From: Falciphora oryzae
Taxonomy: Eukaryota; Ascomycota; Sordariomycetes; Magnaporthales; Magnaporthaceae
Length of the DNA stretch: 64,000 nucleotides
Reading direction: 5' to 3'
NCBI GenBank assembly: GCA_000733355.1
Contig: JNVV01000013.1
Location: 113,806-177,805 of the forward strand
Below the pieces are notes generated by a model. It searched no databases. It was not told the origin of the DNA and saw nothing but the letters and a program-made list of their open reading frames with translations. The position numbers were made by a program, and so were the translations under genes. The stretch's first letter is position 1, and every line of letters begins with the position of its first letter. Shown here piece after piece: positions 12,201-22,436 of this stretch.

Positions 12201-12760
12201 CTGCTGTGCTACAAAACCGAGCACTGCTCGAGACGATTGTGGACGGGGTGCGAGACTCGCAAGTACTACGCAACTACTACGGCGACAGACTCTTCAAGTG
12301 CTCAAAGCGAACGTGCTACTACTTTCACGAGGGGTTTACCTCTGAGACAAAGCGGAACGAGCACCAGGGAAAGCACGAGCCCTGGTTTGTCTGCCTTGAT
12401 CCTGCTTGCCCTCGTAGTCAGGCTGGATTCCAAACACAAAGGGACCTCATCAAACACCAGCGGACATCACACCCGACGCCCGTCAAGCTCTCAACTAGCT
12501 TCCCCAGGATCAAGAAGACGCCGCCACGGAAGCCAGTCGAGCTCAAACACGCATGCACCGAAAAGGAGTGCGACGCCAAGTTCTCGAGACCGCTGGAACT
12601 GAGGGCGCACCTTAAACTACACTTGCTGAACAGAAAAGACCGGCAACTACCTCTCAGGCCTGTGGACAGTGGGCTAAGTGAGGCATCAAGCGCTACACTA
12701 GGGAGCATGGCCTCGGATCCAACGATGGTGGACCAAGAAAGAGATAGCTCGGATGGTTAG
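9268..12760 (+). CDS. NLR-like protein: DUF7708-type N-terminus, NACHT ATPase, C-terminal C2H2 fingers (7 exons)
   Basis: Exons 9268-9573, 9681-9873, 9958-10353, 10436-11071, 11157-11268, 11381-11650, 11734-12760 (979 aa), all in phase. Residues about 1-200 are a helical region of the fungal DUF7708 type (EAMEQFGKVIEVF, FVWGPMKLILQ). NACHT follows: Walker A GIPGAGKS (K300), Walker B FLVVDGIDE (D407), a sensor-like LRLLIFSREEP, and a winged-helix-like region ending VHKTAEDY. Where WD40, ankyrin or TPR repeats are common, the C-terminus instead has three C2H2 fingers (CX4C...HX3H, HX4H, HX3H spacing, about residues 820-930) and a basic linker. The family is STAND ATPases used in fungal non-self recognition; ligand and output are unknown. 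The Walker A lysine codon follows directly on an intron, a common position in this family. Confidence 0.85.
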
Positions 12761-13086
12761 GATGGGGGCAGACAAGGACAAGGTTGCTCGGCTATTTGAA
12801 ACTGTCGGTAGGAGTTGGTACTCCTGTTGGCCCCAATGGGAGCCGGGCACGGAGATCTCCCAGGAGTGACGAACACGGATCCTAACGGTGGTGGGAATCC
12901 TCCATTGTGTGCGTGAAGAGGAAAAGGATCTATCTGCTAGAGAGGGAGGGCAACCAAGCCCCTTATATACATTGCCAACAGGGCTTGGCCCTCCAGGTCA
13001 CGGGGGCCCTGGAGGGCTCGGGCTTCCAAATCCCTCAAGTACATGCGCCGGAATAATGCTGGAATAATAATCCAACAGAAACCATC

Positions 13087-13114
13087 TTTTTTTTTTTTTT
13101 TTTTTTTTTTTTTT
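13087..13114. repeat. Homopolymer run of 28 T
   Basis: Uninterrupted T tract in the intergenic region. It could be the A-tail scar of a retrotransposed sequence read from the other strand, but no element body or target-site duplication is visible beside it. Confidence 0.9.
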
Positions 13115-13782
13115 GGCTCGATTGGGGGAGGCCAATGGACTACTAGCAAGCGGTAATCTGTATTTAGTCAAATTCTCATTCATCTCCTCGTGCTGCGTAA
13201 GGGTTTACGTAGGCATTATCGGAGCCGAGCAGTTGGTCCGAGTGCTCCTGTCTCATCTCTACATCGCCTGTTAATCCACAATTACAGCGCGCAGGACCGC
13301 TGACAGGTGAACCTAGCCTCTCCGCTGAGGCTGCCAATTTCTGCTGATCATCAATATGTTCGACTAGTTGCATTTGTGCAACAGTCTGCCACGACGGTTA
13401 AACAATGGAGCGCATTGATCGATTAAGTCGCTGGTCGTTTATAGCGAGGGCGGGAATCTGGACCTAGGGATCAAGGACTTCCGCGATGACCGAATTCCGA
13501 TCCAAGCGGAATTGCGTGACGTCGGTGGTAGCGCAGCATGATGCGTCTTACTTCCGCCCGGGGTGCCGTTTTAGGAAATCGGATTTAACAGCGGACCCGA
13601 GCGTCGACTCGATGGGCTGCAACAATTACTAATATCCAACAGTCCGACGATGACTCCATAGGTAGGAGACGGACCCAATCATAACCCCAGTCCGTTGTGC
13701 CGAAGGCATTCGCAGGCGGATACAAAGTCGGTCGGGCGTAGCACACAGACCGAAGCCCGTATGCCGCTGAATGAGTTATGAG

Positions 13783-13788
13783 TATAAA
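13783..13788 (+). promoter_or_regulatory. TATA box of the NmrA-like gene
   Basis: TATAAA in the context AGTATAAAGT, 116 nt before the first base of the ATG at 13904. Confidence 0.6.
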
Positions 13789-13903
13789 GTGGCCGGCGTT
13801 AGACTTGCCGAGACGTTCAAGGATTTCCAGATATCCATACCAGACTCTTCAGCAGCCGCTTTAGGAACACCCTCCGACACTGACCGACTGCCCGCCAACA
13901 ACT

Positions 13904-14996
13904 ATGCCCCAATACGCTAAGGACCAGCCTGCGGGCTACAGCAACTACGTCTCAAACATCGTCCTCGTCGGCGTGAGTTCTATCCATGCCTTTGCTGTGC
14001 TGACAGCACTCATCCCAAGCAATGCCTAACTATCCTGATCTTCAGGCCGGAGGTCAAGTGGGCAGCCACATCGCATCCGCTCTGGCAGCTACGGGAAAGC
14101 ACACCGTAACAGCCCTGACCCGGGAAGGAAGCGCAAGCAAGCTTCCCACCGGAGTCAAAGTAGCGCGCGTGCCGTCATACGACGACGAGGCCGCGGTCGC
14201 GGAGGCTCTGAAGGCCGCAGACGCACAGGTCCTCATCATCACGCTGTCCGTGATGGCCAGCCCGGAGACGCAGCCGCATCTCATCAAGGCCGCCGCTGCC
14301 GCGGGCGTGCGGTTCATTATCCCGAATTCGTGGGGTATAAAGATGTCCGACAGCAAGCTGGCCGAAGAGACCTTCCTCGGGGGCAAGGACATCGTGGCTC
14401 AGGAAACGGTCAAGCAAGCCGGCAGCGTCAGCCAGCTCATCTTCATTGCGTGTGGGTTCTGGTACGAGTTCAGCCTGGCCGGCGGCCGCGACAGATACGG
14501 GTTCGACTTTGACAAGAAAGTCTTCCTGATTCTTGACGACGGCGAGACCAAGATGCACACTTCGACCTGGCCGCAGACGGGCCGCGCCGTCGCCGCGGCC
14601 CTGAGCCTGCCCATCCTGCCGCAGTCGCCCGAGTCCAGCGAGGCGCTGACCCTCTCAGGGGTGGCGTCCTCGGGCGGGGCCGTGCTCCACGTGAAGAGCT
14701 TCTTCCTCTCGCAGAAGGACATGTTTGAGAGCGTCAAGCGGGTGACGGGCACGACGGACACGGACTGGACCGTATGCCGGAAGACGTCGAAGGAGCAGTA
14801 CGAGGAGGGGCGCGATGCTTTCCTCAAGGGGGACAGGAAAGCATACGGGCAGCTCTTGTATGGCCGCGGCTGGTACCCCGGCGCTGGGACGTTCGACAGG
14901 GTCGATAACGCGGCACTAGGTCTGCCTGAGGAGGATCTGGATGAGGCTACAAAGGAGGCGGTGCGTATGGCGACGAACCACGAGGTTCCTTACTGA
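13904..14996 (+). CDS. NmrA-like / atypical short-chain NAD(P)-binding protein (2 exons)
   Basis: Exons 13904-13972 and 14046-14996 give 339 aa. The intron (GTGAGT..CAG) falls inside the dinucleotide-binding motif: VLVG|AGGQVGSH spans the junction and makes the GXXGXXG Rossmann loop, which confirms the short first exon. Downstream are LTREGS, a beta-alpha pattern up to FIIPNSWG and a C-terminal substrate-like region. The family includes isoflavone-reductase-like oxidoreductases and NmrA redox sensors that bind NAD(P)(H). No typical YXXXK catalytic pair is evident, so it may sense the nucleotide rather than catalyse. Cytosolic; no signal peptide. Confidence 0.85.
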
Positions 14997-15559
14997 TAAG
15001 AGGGAAAGACCAGGCTGTGTTTGGTTCTGTCAAGCTTCACGACTCTGATACAACGAAATCAGTGGTGAATTTTCTCACTTAATTTCCGCTACTACAGCCG
15101 CAAGTCTTGTTAATTGTTAGCTAGCTATGAGCCCTTGTATGCTTATGAAAAAGCTTCCCCCACTCCCCAACAGCCATAACCTCGATTAAGTTTCAATAGC
15201 ATTTATTAGAGGCAAAAAAAAAAAAAAACATTTAGCACCGGCCAATGGACCTCTCGACTTGCTGTGGACCAGTAGCAAATAACTCTTCACAGTGTTCATG
15301 CCGAGTTGTGAAAACTATTTCCGGAAAAGGGTTTTCTGGTATTGAAATCACGACACAGGCAGCAACAGGCTGCGTCCAGCCCGCCACTATGGCCCGCATG
15401 ATCTATTGGAATACACTGATAATGAGCGGAACCAGCTTGCAAGTAAACCAAGCCTGAGCCTCGGTTGAAACTCCCACGCCGAGTACGGGGCCATCCACGT
15501 TTACAAACGGGGATGTGCCCGTCGTCCACACCAAGTCAACGCCTCCAAGCCATAGCGAT
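14997..15559. other. Intergenic region between convergent genes
   Basis: Separates the NmrA-like gene and the 6-Cys peptide gene, which point toward each other. A 15-A run lies near 15215. Nothing else is apparent. Confidence 0.5.
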
Positions 15560-15876
15560 TTACTGGCAGCACTAAGCGATTCAGAAATGTTAGTATTGAC
15601 GCTCCACTGGAGTTCGCGCAGTTCATGAGACTGCTATCAAAGCGGCCAAAACTTACGTCGAACTGCGAGGTTTCGAGTTAGCACAAGACTCATATTTCAA
15701 GTGGAAACACGTGTACAAAGGGAGAAACGTACAGTGCAGGACTCCTTCGAAGAGCAGCCGCACTTCTTGCAGTCGACGCCGCGAGAGTCAAGAAGAACGC
15801 CGTTGTCGGGGGCGACGTTGGGGGCGGCCATGGCGATGGTGGCCAGGATGGACAGGAAGGCAATGGAGAACTTCAT
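15560..15876 (-). CDS. 53-aa secreted 6-cysteine peptide with a 6-nt microexon (3 exons)
   Basis: Minus-strand exons 15876-15733 (48 codons), 15662-15657 (TTCGAC, 2 codons) and 15571-15560 (Cys, Cys, Gln, stop). Introns start GTACGT and GTAAGT, carry GCTAAC and ACTAAC branch sites and end CAG and TAG; all phases are 0. The product has a clear signal peptide (MKFSIAFLSILATIAMA), a short pro-like stretch, and a mature part whose last 19 residues hold six cysteines in the pattern C-X2-C-X-C-X5-C-X3-C-C, ending one residue after the CC pair. That suggests three disulfides, as in knottin-like or defensin-like peptides. A TATA box lies about 130 nt upstream. Without the microexon, reading through intron 1 gives a longer, less plausible tail. 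Function unknown; effector, antimicrobial and signalling roles are all possible. Confidence 0.65.
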
Positions 15877-18485
15877 GTTGGCGGTTGAGAGTTTGGCTAG
15901 AGGGTTTCCAAGAAGAAGATGTATGTGCAGGATGGCTTCGCGTGGTGTCCTGAGTGTAGGATGGTTTCTCTTCTTCCTGTCGTCCTTGGTGGGCCCGTCG
16001 TCTCTTTTTATACACGAAATCTGCGGTCGCAACGGGTTGTTGGGTGCTCGTAAAATTCGTCTTCATATCTCGCCACTATAGCCCCCTCCAGCTGCCAGAA
16101 TGCCGACCGAGATTGATAGGTAGTACCACTAGCGGATGCCTCCTGCACAAGGACCACGCCCCTTAGATGCAGGTCGTCCCCCACAAAGGAAAACAAGCAA
16201 TGTCTTCCCGTGGCAAAGCCGGACCCCCGATGCTGTCGGCTATCGGCGCTGGACCGTCTCCCTGCATGAGCAACGGTGGCAGGAGGCAGGGCGTAAGCTG
16301 ATGTTTGTATTAGATTTTTAACGAGCCGCACTTTCCAATTGGCAGCCCGCTCCGCCGTCAGCATCCGCAGCGGTGCTACTCCACAGTCGCGCTTCTAACC
16401 GGTACCAGATCGTCGAATCACTTTAGGCTATGGCATCCCTATTTGAGGGCGCCCGCGAGTTCATTGGCCGGCGACTAATCCGTCTGACGACATGTGCTCA
16501 GCACTACCGCGGGGTGTTACGCACCGCTTGGTAACATCGATCGTCGGCGAAATTCGCCGAAGGGACGCAAGGTCGCGTTCTCTGACAGTGCAAGGCTTAG
16601 AGAATGCTTCGGTCAGAAGCCGGAGACGATATTTTTATATCAGTGATCCTGAGAATGCCGCTCGAGGATGCCGAATCTTACCCAAGTGATTAGTGCTCTC
16701 TTCGATCTCAACATGCCGAACCTGCCGCCAGAATCGTTCATCTTACGCCAATGAAAGGAGTTATATAAATAGATATGGTTCGCGAGGATGATTCTTCCCG
16801 CGGAAGATAGCTGTATGCAAGTGCCAGCCGTGATAATTACCTCACATGCTGCAATGAGACGAACGGGTGGCGTTACAGTCAAGATATGCGATGAATCAGC
16901 GTAGTTTATTAATCAACCCGTACTCCGTGGGAGTAGCTGCACCCAGCCGGACCTATACTCAAATGAAGCTATAGTACTTCTGCTTATCGCTGCCCTGCGG
17001 CCGATCAGCGATAGGCAGGAGAAGGAAGGGGCATAGCCCATGGGTACCAAATTGTTGTAGATCATGGATCGCCAGTGAGGCAACTGATAATTAATTGGAA
17101 TCGCAGTGCAGTGTCCGAACCAAAACACTGCGCGCTACAAGCTAGCTGCCACGCCTCCTGTGCCTCGAAATTCGACCCCCAAAAGCATCGAATGACGTTC
17201 TCCCGCCATCCCAGGCGCGCTGCCCTCATGAATGCAGTCTCATTGCTTGAAAGCAGACCTCCGTGGCCGTGGAGTCGTCATCACAAATCCTCCTAAAAGT
17301 GTTTCTCACCACCGCCTTATGGGAGTCCCGATGGGATTTCTGGTCCCTGTTTGCTTCTTGCAAAATTGTGTCATCTAGCATATTTAATCACGGTGGCGAC
17401 CTGAAGGAAGGCTCAAGGCTTGCTTGCGTCAGGATTCCTTTTTAGAGCGGCTCGCTGAGTGACTAGTAGGAGAGGTAGGGCCGTTGTTGTCCATGGTTTT
17501 TGACATTGCCACATCTAAGGCTGCTAATCTAGAACCGCCTCACACCACTGCATGGAACTAGAAGCTCTTATCAGCGCATAAAGAAAAGTTTGATGTTAGC
17601 TCAAACACAGCCGTGCTAGAACTAAATACTCCTCTCCCTCGCTCCGCCACCAGATCAACCCCGCCGAAGCCTTGCCGGAGTTTCCGTAAATCGTGTTCTT
17701 TTTTCACATAACACGTAGGCCGTTATCAAGTCAACGTTGTTTCATGGATGCTGCGAGAACCCCTACCCGAGCCCCGCGTTAGACTGGCCAGGCCAAGCCT
17801 TGAACGAACTAGGTGGCACCAACTCGCGCAAAAGGCATTTAGTCTTGAGCAAGATGGAATAGGTAGCATCGGCTGCCTAGTAGCGTAGGTGCGGCTGAGG
17901 GCCATGGTGGGCTTTGGTTGCACGTGAAGCAGGAGCCGGAAGGTCGATGGGTGGCGTTGGGACATCATGGATCTGGTGCCGGTAGCTTTGGCCTCGGTGC
18001 TGCTCCAAACCGCCGTCTGGTAATTCTCGAGGGCTGGGATAAATTCTCGCGCAAGAGCCACTTAGCAGCTGTGATGACCGCGTGCACGAGGACCCCGATT
18101 CACAGTATCATGACTTTCGGGGAAGCTATTGCTGATACCCGAAACCTTGGGAATGCGTATCTAGACTAGTGGGTGGTCTAGCCCCAATTGGAAGTAGTGG
18201 TATGCCCACTGTCATCACCTCGCACCTTATTTTGGGCCTACCAGAGTCCAGGCTTCACCAAGTCTGGCGTAATATTAGACTGAGGTGCTTCCCCGCCTGC
18301 CAGCCTGGTCCCCTCACCGTGCGGGGTCCTTCTAGACCAACGAATTCTTGCACGCTCTCTTGGTGGTATTAATTCCGGCTCACTGATCTTGTGGGTGCCG
18401 TTTCACTTAGGATCATAGCGCTCGCCCACAGACAAAAAGAGAAAGATACGACCAATCCACGAACAGAGGACAGCCCAACTCAGCA
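15877..18485. other. Long intergenic region
   Basis: 2.6 kb between divergently transcribed genes. It holds the TATA box of the 6-Cys peptide. Short ORFs on both strands have no recognisable domain, and I found no transposon structure. Confidence 0.5.
16005..16012 (-). promoter_or_regulatory. TATA box of the 6-Cys peptide gene
   Basis: Read on the minus strand as TATAAAAA, about 130 nt upstream of the start codon at 15876. Confidence 0.6.
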
Positions 18486-19808
18486 ATGGCGTCGGTTGAC
18501 ACGGTCCTCACCGTCATCTCAGTCATCAGAAAGGCAATCGAGCTTTATGAAGACCTCGAGAGCGGCAAGAAGGAAGCAAGGGACACACAGTATGCCCTCA
18601 GTGTGAGTCTCGTGGGCTTTGAATCCATCGGGGAGACCCTTAAGCTGAACCGGGAGCGGAGCAACAACCTGGGCAAAGTCGGGATCCAGCTGGAAAAAGA
18701 CCTGAAGAAGGCCGAGGGGCATGCCGAGTTCGTGCGGGTGATGCTGTCAAGCGTGCAAAGCCGCACTTCGCCAGATCCCTCCAAGTTCCGATATCGCTAC
18801 TTCAAACTCCATGAAATCAACTGGATGGTGTGGAACTGGGGCCCCGCGGGCCGAGCGCGAGTTCAGGCCGAGGTCGTCGAGATCCAGAAACTGCAAAAGG
18901 CCATAAACGACATGCTGAATGTCGTCCACTTCCAGCGCGCCGAAACCGCCGCCGACCAACAGCAGAAGATCCTCGACACGCTCAATGAGATCAAGGCCAA
19001 CGCGAACGTGCACAAGCTGGCCGCCTCGGTCGGCAACGTCCAGCTGGGGCCTTCAGGCGGCGGGCACGCGAGGCAGGTCTTCCTCCCGCCGCGGGCGCCG
19101 GACGCGCCGCACCCGCGCAAGGAGAACCGCAGCGTGCTCTTCGTCGACCTCTGGGACGAGGGCCGCAGCGTCATCTCCCAGGGCATCGTGGAGCTGCTGG
19201 CGCACTGGACGCGGGCGGGCGGCAAGCCGTTCCCCGTGGCCGAGTGGGGGTCGGCGGGCTTCTTCGTGCGCGCGCAGGGCGACTGCGTCGGCGAGATCCG
19301 GTCCATGAGCTACCTGACCAGGAAGTTCGTCTTCGAGTTCAGGGACGGCGTCGAGTGCACCGACGAGATCGCGTGCGACGCCCTGTTCGACAACAAGGCC
19401 TTTGGGCGCATCCCGCCCGACGTCAGGGCCGCGGCCGAGGCCAGGGTCCGCGCCTACACGTCCCGCGGCATGCGCAAGGACTTTTGGGAGCACTACGACT
19501 ACATCTGCTGCTTCACGTACCGGGAGTACGACAACCTGATGCGCCTGAAGCGCGCGCTCGCCGAGCAGGACGGCAGGGAGGACGAGGGCCCCAACGCGAG
19601 CGGGCCGAACCGCAAGGGCATGATCGTACACCTCGGGGCCTACATCACCAAGCCGACCGAGCCGCCCAAGGAAATCGTCAAGGCCCTGGACGCCAGCGAC
19701 CCGGTTGAGAGAAGAGGGATTTGGAATGCCAAGGTTGCGGAGCTCAAGCGCGCAGTCAGGGGCTTCTTGGGCGAGGAACTGGACTGGGTCCCGCTCGACC
19801 CCAAGTGA
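18486..19808 (+). CDS. Helical (HeLo/SesA-like?) domain fused to a degenerate LMW-PTP-like domain
   Basis: Single exon, 440 aa. Residues about 1-180 are predicted helical and begin MASVDTVLTVISVIRKAIEL, resembling N-terminal domains of fungal NLR and cell-death proteins (HeLo/SesA type); this likeness is my judgement. After a Gly/Pro/Arg linker, RSVLFVDLWDEGRS aligns with the P-loop of low-molecular-weight protein tyrosine phosphatases (LFVCLGNICRS type). The nucleophilic cysteine position is Asp221, while the phosphate-binding Arg227 and Ser228 remain. Further on, SRGMRKDFWEHYDYICCF matches the family's SR-X5-DF...DYI block. The domain should bind but not hydrolyse phosphotyrosine-like groups or arsenate by the classical route. 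No signal or TM segment. It could be an adaptor or pseudoenzyme sensor; another Rossmann-like fold cannot be excluded. Confidence 0.6.
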   Translation: MASVDTVLTVISVIRKAIELYEDLESGKKEARDTQYALSVSLVGFESIGETLKLNRERSNNLGKVGIQLEKDLKKAEGHAEFVRVMLSSVQSRTSPDPSKFRYRYFKLHEINWMVWNWGPAGRARVQAEVVEIQKLQKAINDMLNVVHFQRAETAADQQQKILDTLNEIKANANVHKLAASVGNVQLGPSGGGHARQVFLPPRAPDAPHPRKENRSVLFVDLWDEGRSVISQGIVELLAHWTRAGGKPFPVAEWGSAGFFVRAQGDCVGEIRSMSYLTRKFVFEFRDGVECTDEIACDALFDNKAFGRIPPDVRAAAEARVRAYTSRGMRKDFWEHYDYICCFTYREYDNLMRLKRALAEQDGREDEGPNASGPNRKGMIVHLGAYITKPTEPPKEIVKALDASDPVERRGIWNAKVAELKRAVRGFLGEELDWVPLDPK

Positions 19809-21294
19809 CATGATACAGACGACGCCCCGGGAGAAGGTTGTCGACTACGCGATTAAGAAAATCTAGATTTGAGCATGGGATTGTTTTCGCAACATGTGAG
19901 AATGTGTTGAGTCTGGGTCTTTCTAGACACGCCTCCGTCCCAAGCCACGTCGTCATCTTCCATCCCCAATGGCTGCACGTGCTGCGTGCAGTGGAGGAAC
20001 ATCAATGCCTAGAAAGCCTGACCCAACCACTAGAGCATTCTTTAACTCGCACCTAGGGTCGATCGCCCACTGTCACGCAAGAACGCGATCGCATCGGTGA
20101 GATCAACGCCCTTCTGCCATTGATGCCTGGGAGATACTTTTCTCGCCATGGATGTTTACGCGGGCTTATACGCAATCAGGCTGTCTTTTGTCATTCCAAC
20201 ATTGTGGTTTCGAGTGCAAAGTGGAAGATCAAGGGGTGTGCCCAAATTTCGGGCAAGCGGGTTATGCTGGGGGCTGCGGTGTTGTGGGTGGCACGAATCG
20301 TCGAGCCACCTAATGGCTGCCCCTTGGGATGCTCAAGCACACCCATCCTTCCTTGTGTTACTCGGTTCTGTAAGCCACGAACCGTGCCGCATGTGGATTT
20401 CGACATCGCGCAGCATGCATGTGCGAACCATCCGCCGCCGCCCGGAAGAGTCAAAGCCAATTTGATGTTGGGTGCAATGGATCGTGTGGAAACGCCTCAG
20501 CTCGCGGGGGGATTGGGGAAGAGTCAAAGTCCAATTTGATGTTGGGTGCAATGGATCGTGTGAAAACGCCTCGGCTCGCGGGAGGATTGTAACGGCGGAG
20601 ATTTAGAGGTGACTGGGAATGAGTTTAAGCGACCGTCGGCGCAGCCAACCACCACCTACCGCTTACAAATTTATTCGTATAAAAAACAAAAAGCACAACG
20701 CATCTCGGCCCTTCTACATGTGGCGTGGGTCGGTTGCCTTCCGTGATCCTCCGGAATATATTCATACAGTTGGGTATCGTCGCGCACACAAAGTCAAGTG
20801 GCGGATCAACATGCCTGTCATCTGGCTGCGGGCGAACTAGATGCCCGCCCATAGAGGAAATGCTGTCGTCAGCGAGGCGACGTGAACACGAGGAGTCAAT
20901 GGTTGGGGGCATAATGTCGGCTGCATAGGGGCCCTCTCGCGGGGGCCGGTTTGTCCTAGGTGCCCACGATTTGCTACAGCTGAGGCGCTGAATGAATGCG
21001 CTGCAACTTCAGCCCCAGAGGCTGTGTGTCTTGGCGGCCGTTATCCCGCGGCGATGGTCAGGCTGGAATCTCAACAGCAATGAGGCTCGACATCGCGCCT
21101 CGGGTCCTCCTCACCCCCGACGGGATTCCCGACGAGGTGTTTGGAGTTAAATATCCAGACATTCCTCGGGCTATCCCCTTGGACGCATGCCTTCTGTCAT
21201 CCAAGCATCAGCCGGGCGGTCAAACTCTAGCTGACTGACATCGACGACAGAAGATCAAGCTTGCTTCCCTCGATTTTGAACACTTTTTGCCAAG
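19809..21294. other. Intergenic region with a tandem duplication
   Basis: 1.5 kb without a recognisable gene; carries the 73-nt tandem repeat listed separately and the 5' flank of the GPI-protein gene. Confidence 0.5.
20445..20590. repeat. 73-nt tandem duplication, two copies
   Basis: GAAGAGTCAAAG... runs 20445-20517 and again 20518-20590 with only a few substitutions and a one-base indel. The sharp junction and high identity point to a recent tandem duplication. Confidence 0.85.
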
Positions 21295-22152
21295 ATGCGT
21301 CTCATGCCCTTGCTTGTTCTCCTGGCGCTCGCCTTCCGCGATGCCTCGTGCGCAGCGGTCGACAAGCCAGAGCCCACCACCCCGGCCGACAAGGGCGTAA
21401 ACGCGGCAGCAGGGCCAGGCGGGGTTCTCCTCGCAGAGCTCATCTCAAACTTTCTCCTGATCCCGGACATCATTTCCCTGTTCAAGGAAAAGGACGGGCA
21501 GTGCAAGTTCACACAGCAGCTTAAGGCCAAAGTGCTGCTCGAGTACCGCGACCTCAACGTCGTCGTGTACTCCAACCTGAAGGCGAGCGACGCCGGCCTC
21601 GTCAACAAGGTCTGCTACCCGGTCGACCTCCCGCTTGCGTTCTGGCGCGAGAAGACGTACCGGGTTTGCGCTTTCGAGACGGGCCAGTTCACGCGGGTCG
21701 GCGACGACAAGTGCGAGAACTGGCAGTATGGAGACTGCGCCACCATGGTCGACGACAAGACCGTCAAGTTCTGCCGCCGCTCCGGAGCCTCGGAGCCGAC
21801 CTCCCCGGTGGTTACGCGGACCACCGCAAGCCAGCCGAGCACCACCAAGCGACCCACGACCAGCGGCAACGTCCCGCCCAGGACGTTGACCACCACGAGC
21901 AATAGCCCTAGGGGGACGCCCACCCAGCCCACCACGCCCGGGCAGCCTACCGGTGGCGTACCCGGCACAGGTGCCACAAACACTCCTCCTCCCCCTCCTC
22001 CCGCTCTGCCGCCCACATCGCCGGCTGGGGGCGAGGGCGCTGCGGCGGGCGCCGGCACCGCGGGCGCGCAACGTGGTGCAGGCTCGACGGATGAACCCGC
22101 CATGGCCGGAGTGCTTGCCGCTGTGGCCATAGCTTTTATGGTGACGGCTTGA
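21295..22152 (+). CDS. Secreted Ser/Thr/Pro-rich GPI-anchored protein
   Basis: Single exon, 285 aa. Signal peptide (MRLMPLLVLLALAF, cleavage near DASCA), then a globular part of about 150 residues with six cysteines (GQCKF, KVCYP, RVCAF, DKCENW, GDCAT, KFCRR), then a Thr/Pro/Gly-rich mucin-like stretch from about 165 that should be heavily O-glycosylated. It ends with a small-residue site and a hydrophobic tail (AMAGVLAAVAIAFMVTA) typical of a GPI signal. It probably sits on the plasma membrane or wall surface. I do not recognise the globular domain. Confidence 0.7.
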   Translation: MRLMPLLVLLALAFRDASCAAVDKPEPTTPADKGVNAAAGPGGVLLAELISNFLLIPDIISLFKEKDGQCKFTQQLKAKVLLEYRDLNVVVYSNLKASDAGLVNKVCYPVDLPLAFWREKTYRVCAFETGQFTRVGDDKCENWQYGDCATMVDDKTVKFCRRSGASEPTSPVVTRTTASQPSTTKRPTTSGNVPPRTLTTTSNSPRGTPTQPTTPGQPTGGVPGTGATNTPPPPPPALPPTSPAGGEGAAAGAGTAGAQRGAGSTDEPAMAGVLAAVAIAFMVTA

Positions 22153-22436
22153 ATGTCTGGTTTAGATACTCGTACGAGATTACTTGACGATGGAATGGTA
22201 GTGCGCTTCTTGCCTTGATGTGGTTTATCTGGATTTACGACGCATGGTTTTTTGTCTGGCTGTTGTCCGAGCCAACAAAAGGTGGAGACACTCGCGATTC
22301 GATCAGGGGTCACTCCTGAATTTCCTTACCTTAATGTACCTCTAGTTATTCCATAAAATCGCGATGAAACCAATTGCAACACTATTAGCATTACCAAGTG
22401 ACTAAGATTACAGGCAAAACCCAACGCCAACACCCT
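22153..22436. other. Convergent intergenic spacer
   Basis: 284 nt between two convergent stop codons. AT-richer than the coding flanks; probably holds both 3' ends. Confidence 0.45.

Larger units (their letters stand above)
12761..13903. other. Intergenic region with poly-T tract
   Basis: 1.1 kb without a recognisable gene. Contains the 28-T run (separate entry) and, near its right end, the NmrA-like promoter. Confidence 0.55.

Noticed and set aside
13087..13114. Poly-T run as evidence of a retroelement
   Set aside because: No coding body, terminal repeats or target-site duplication found beside it.
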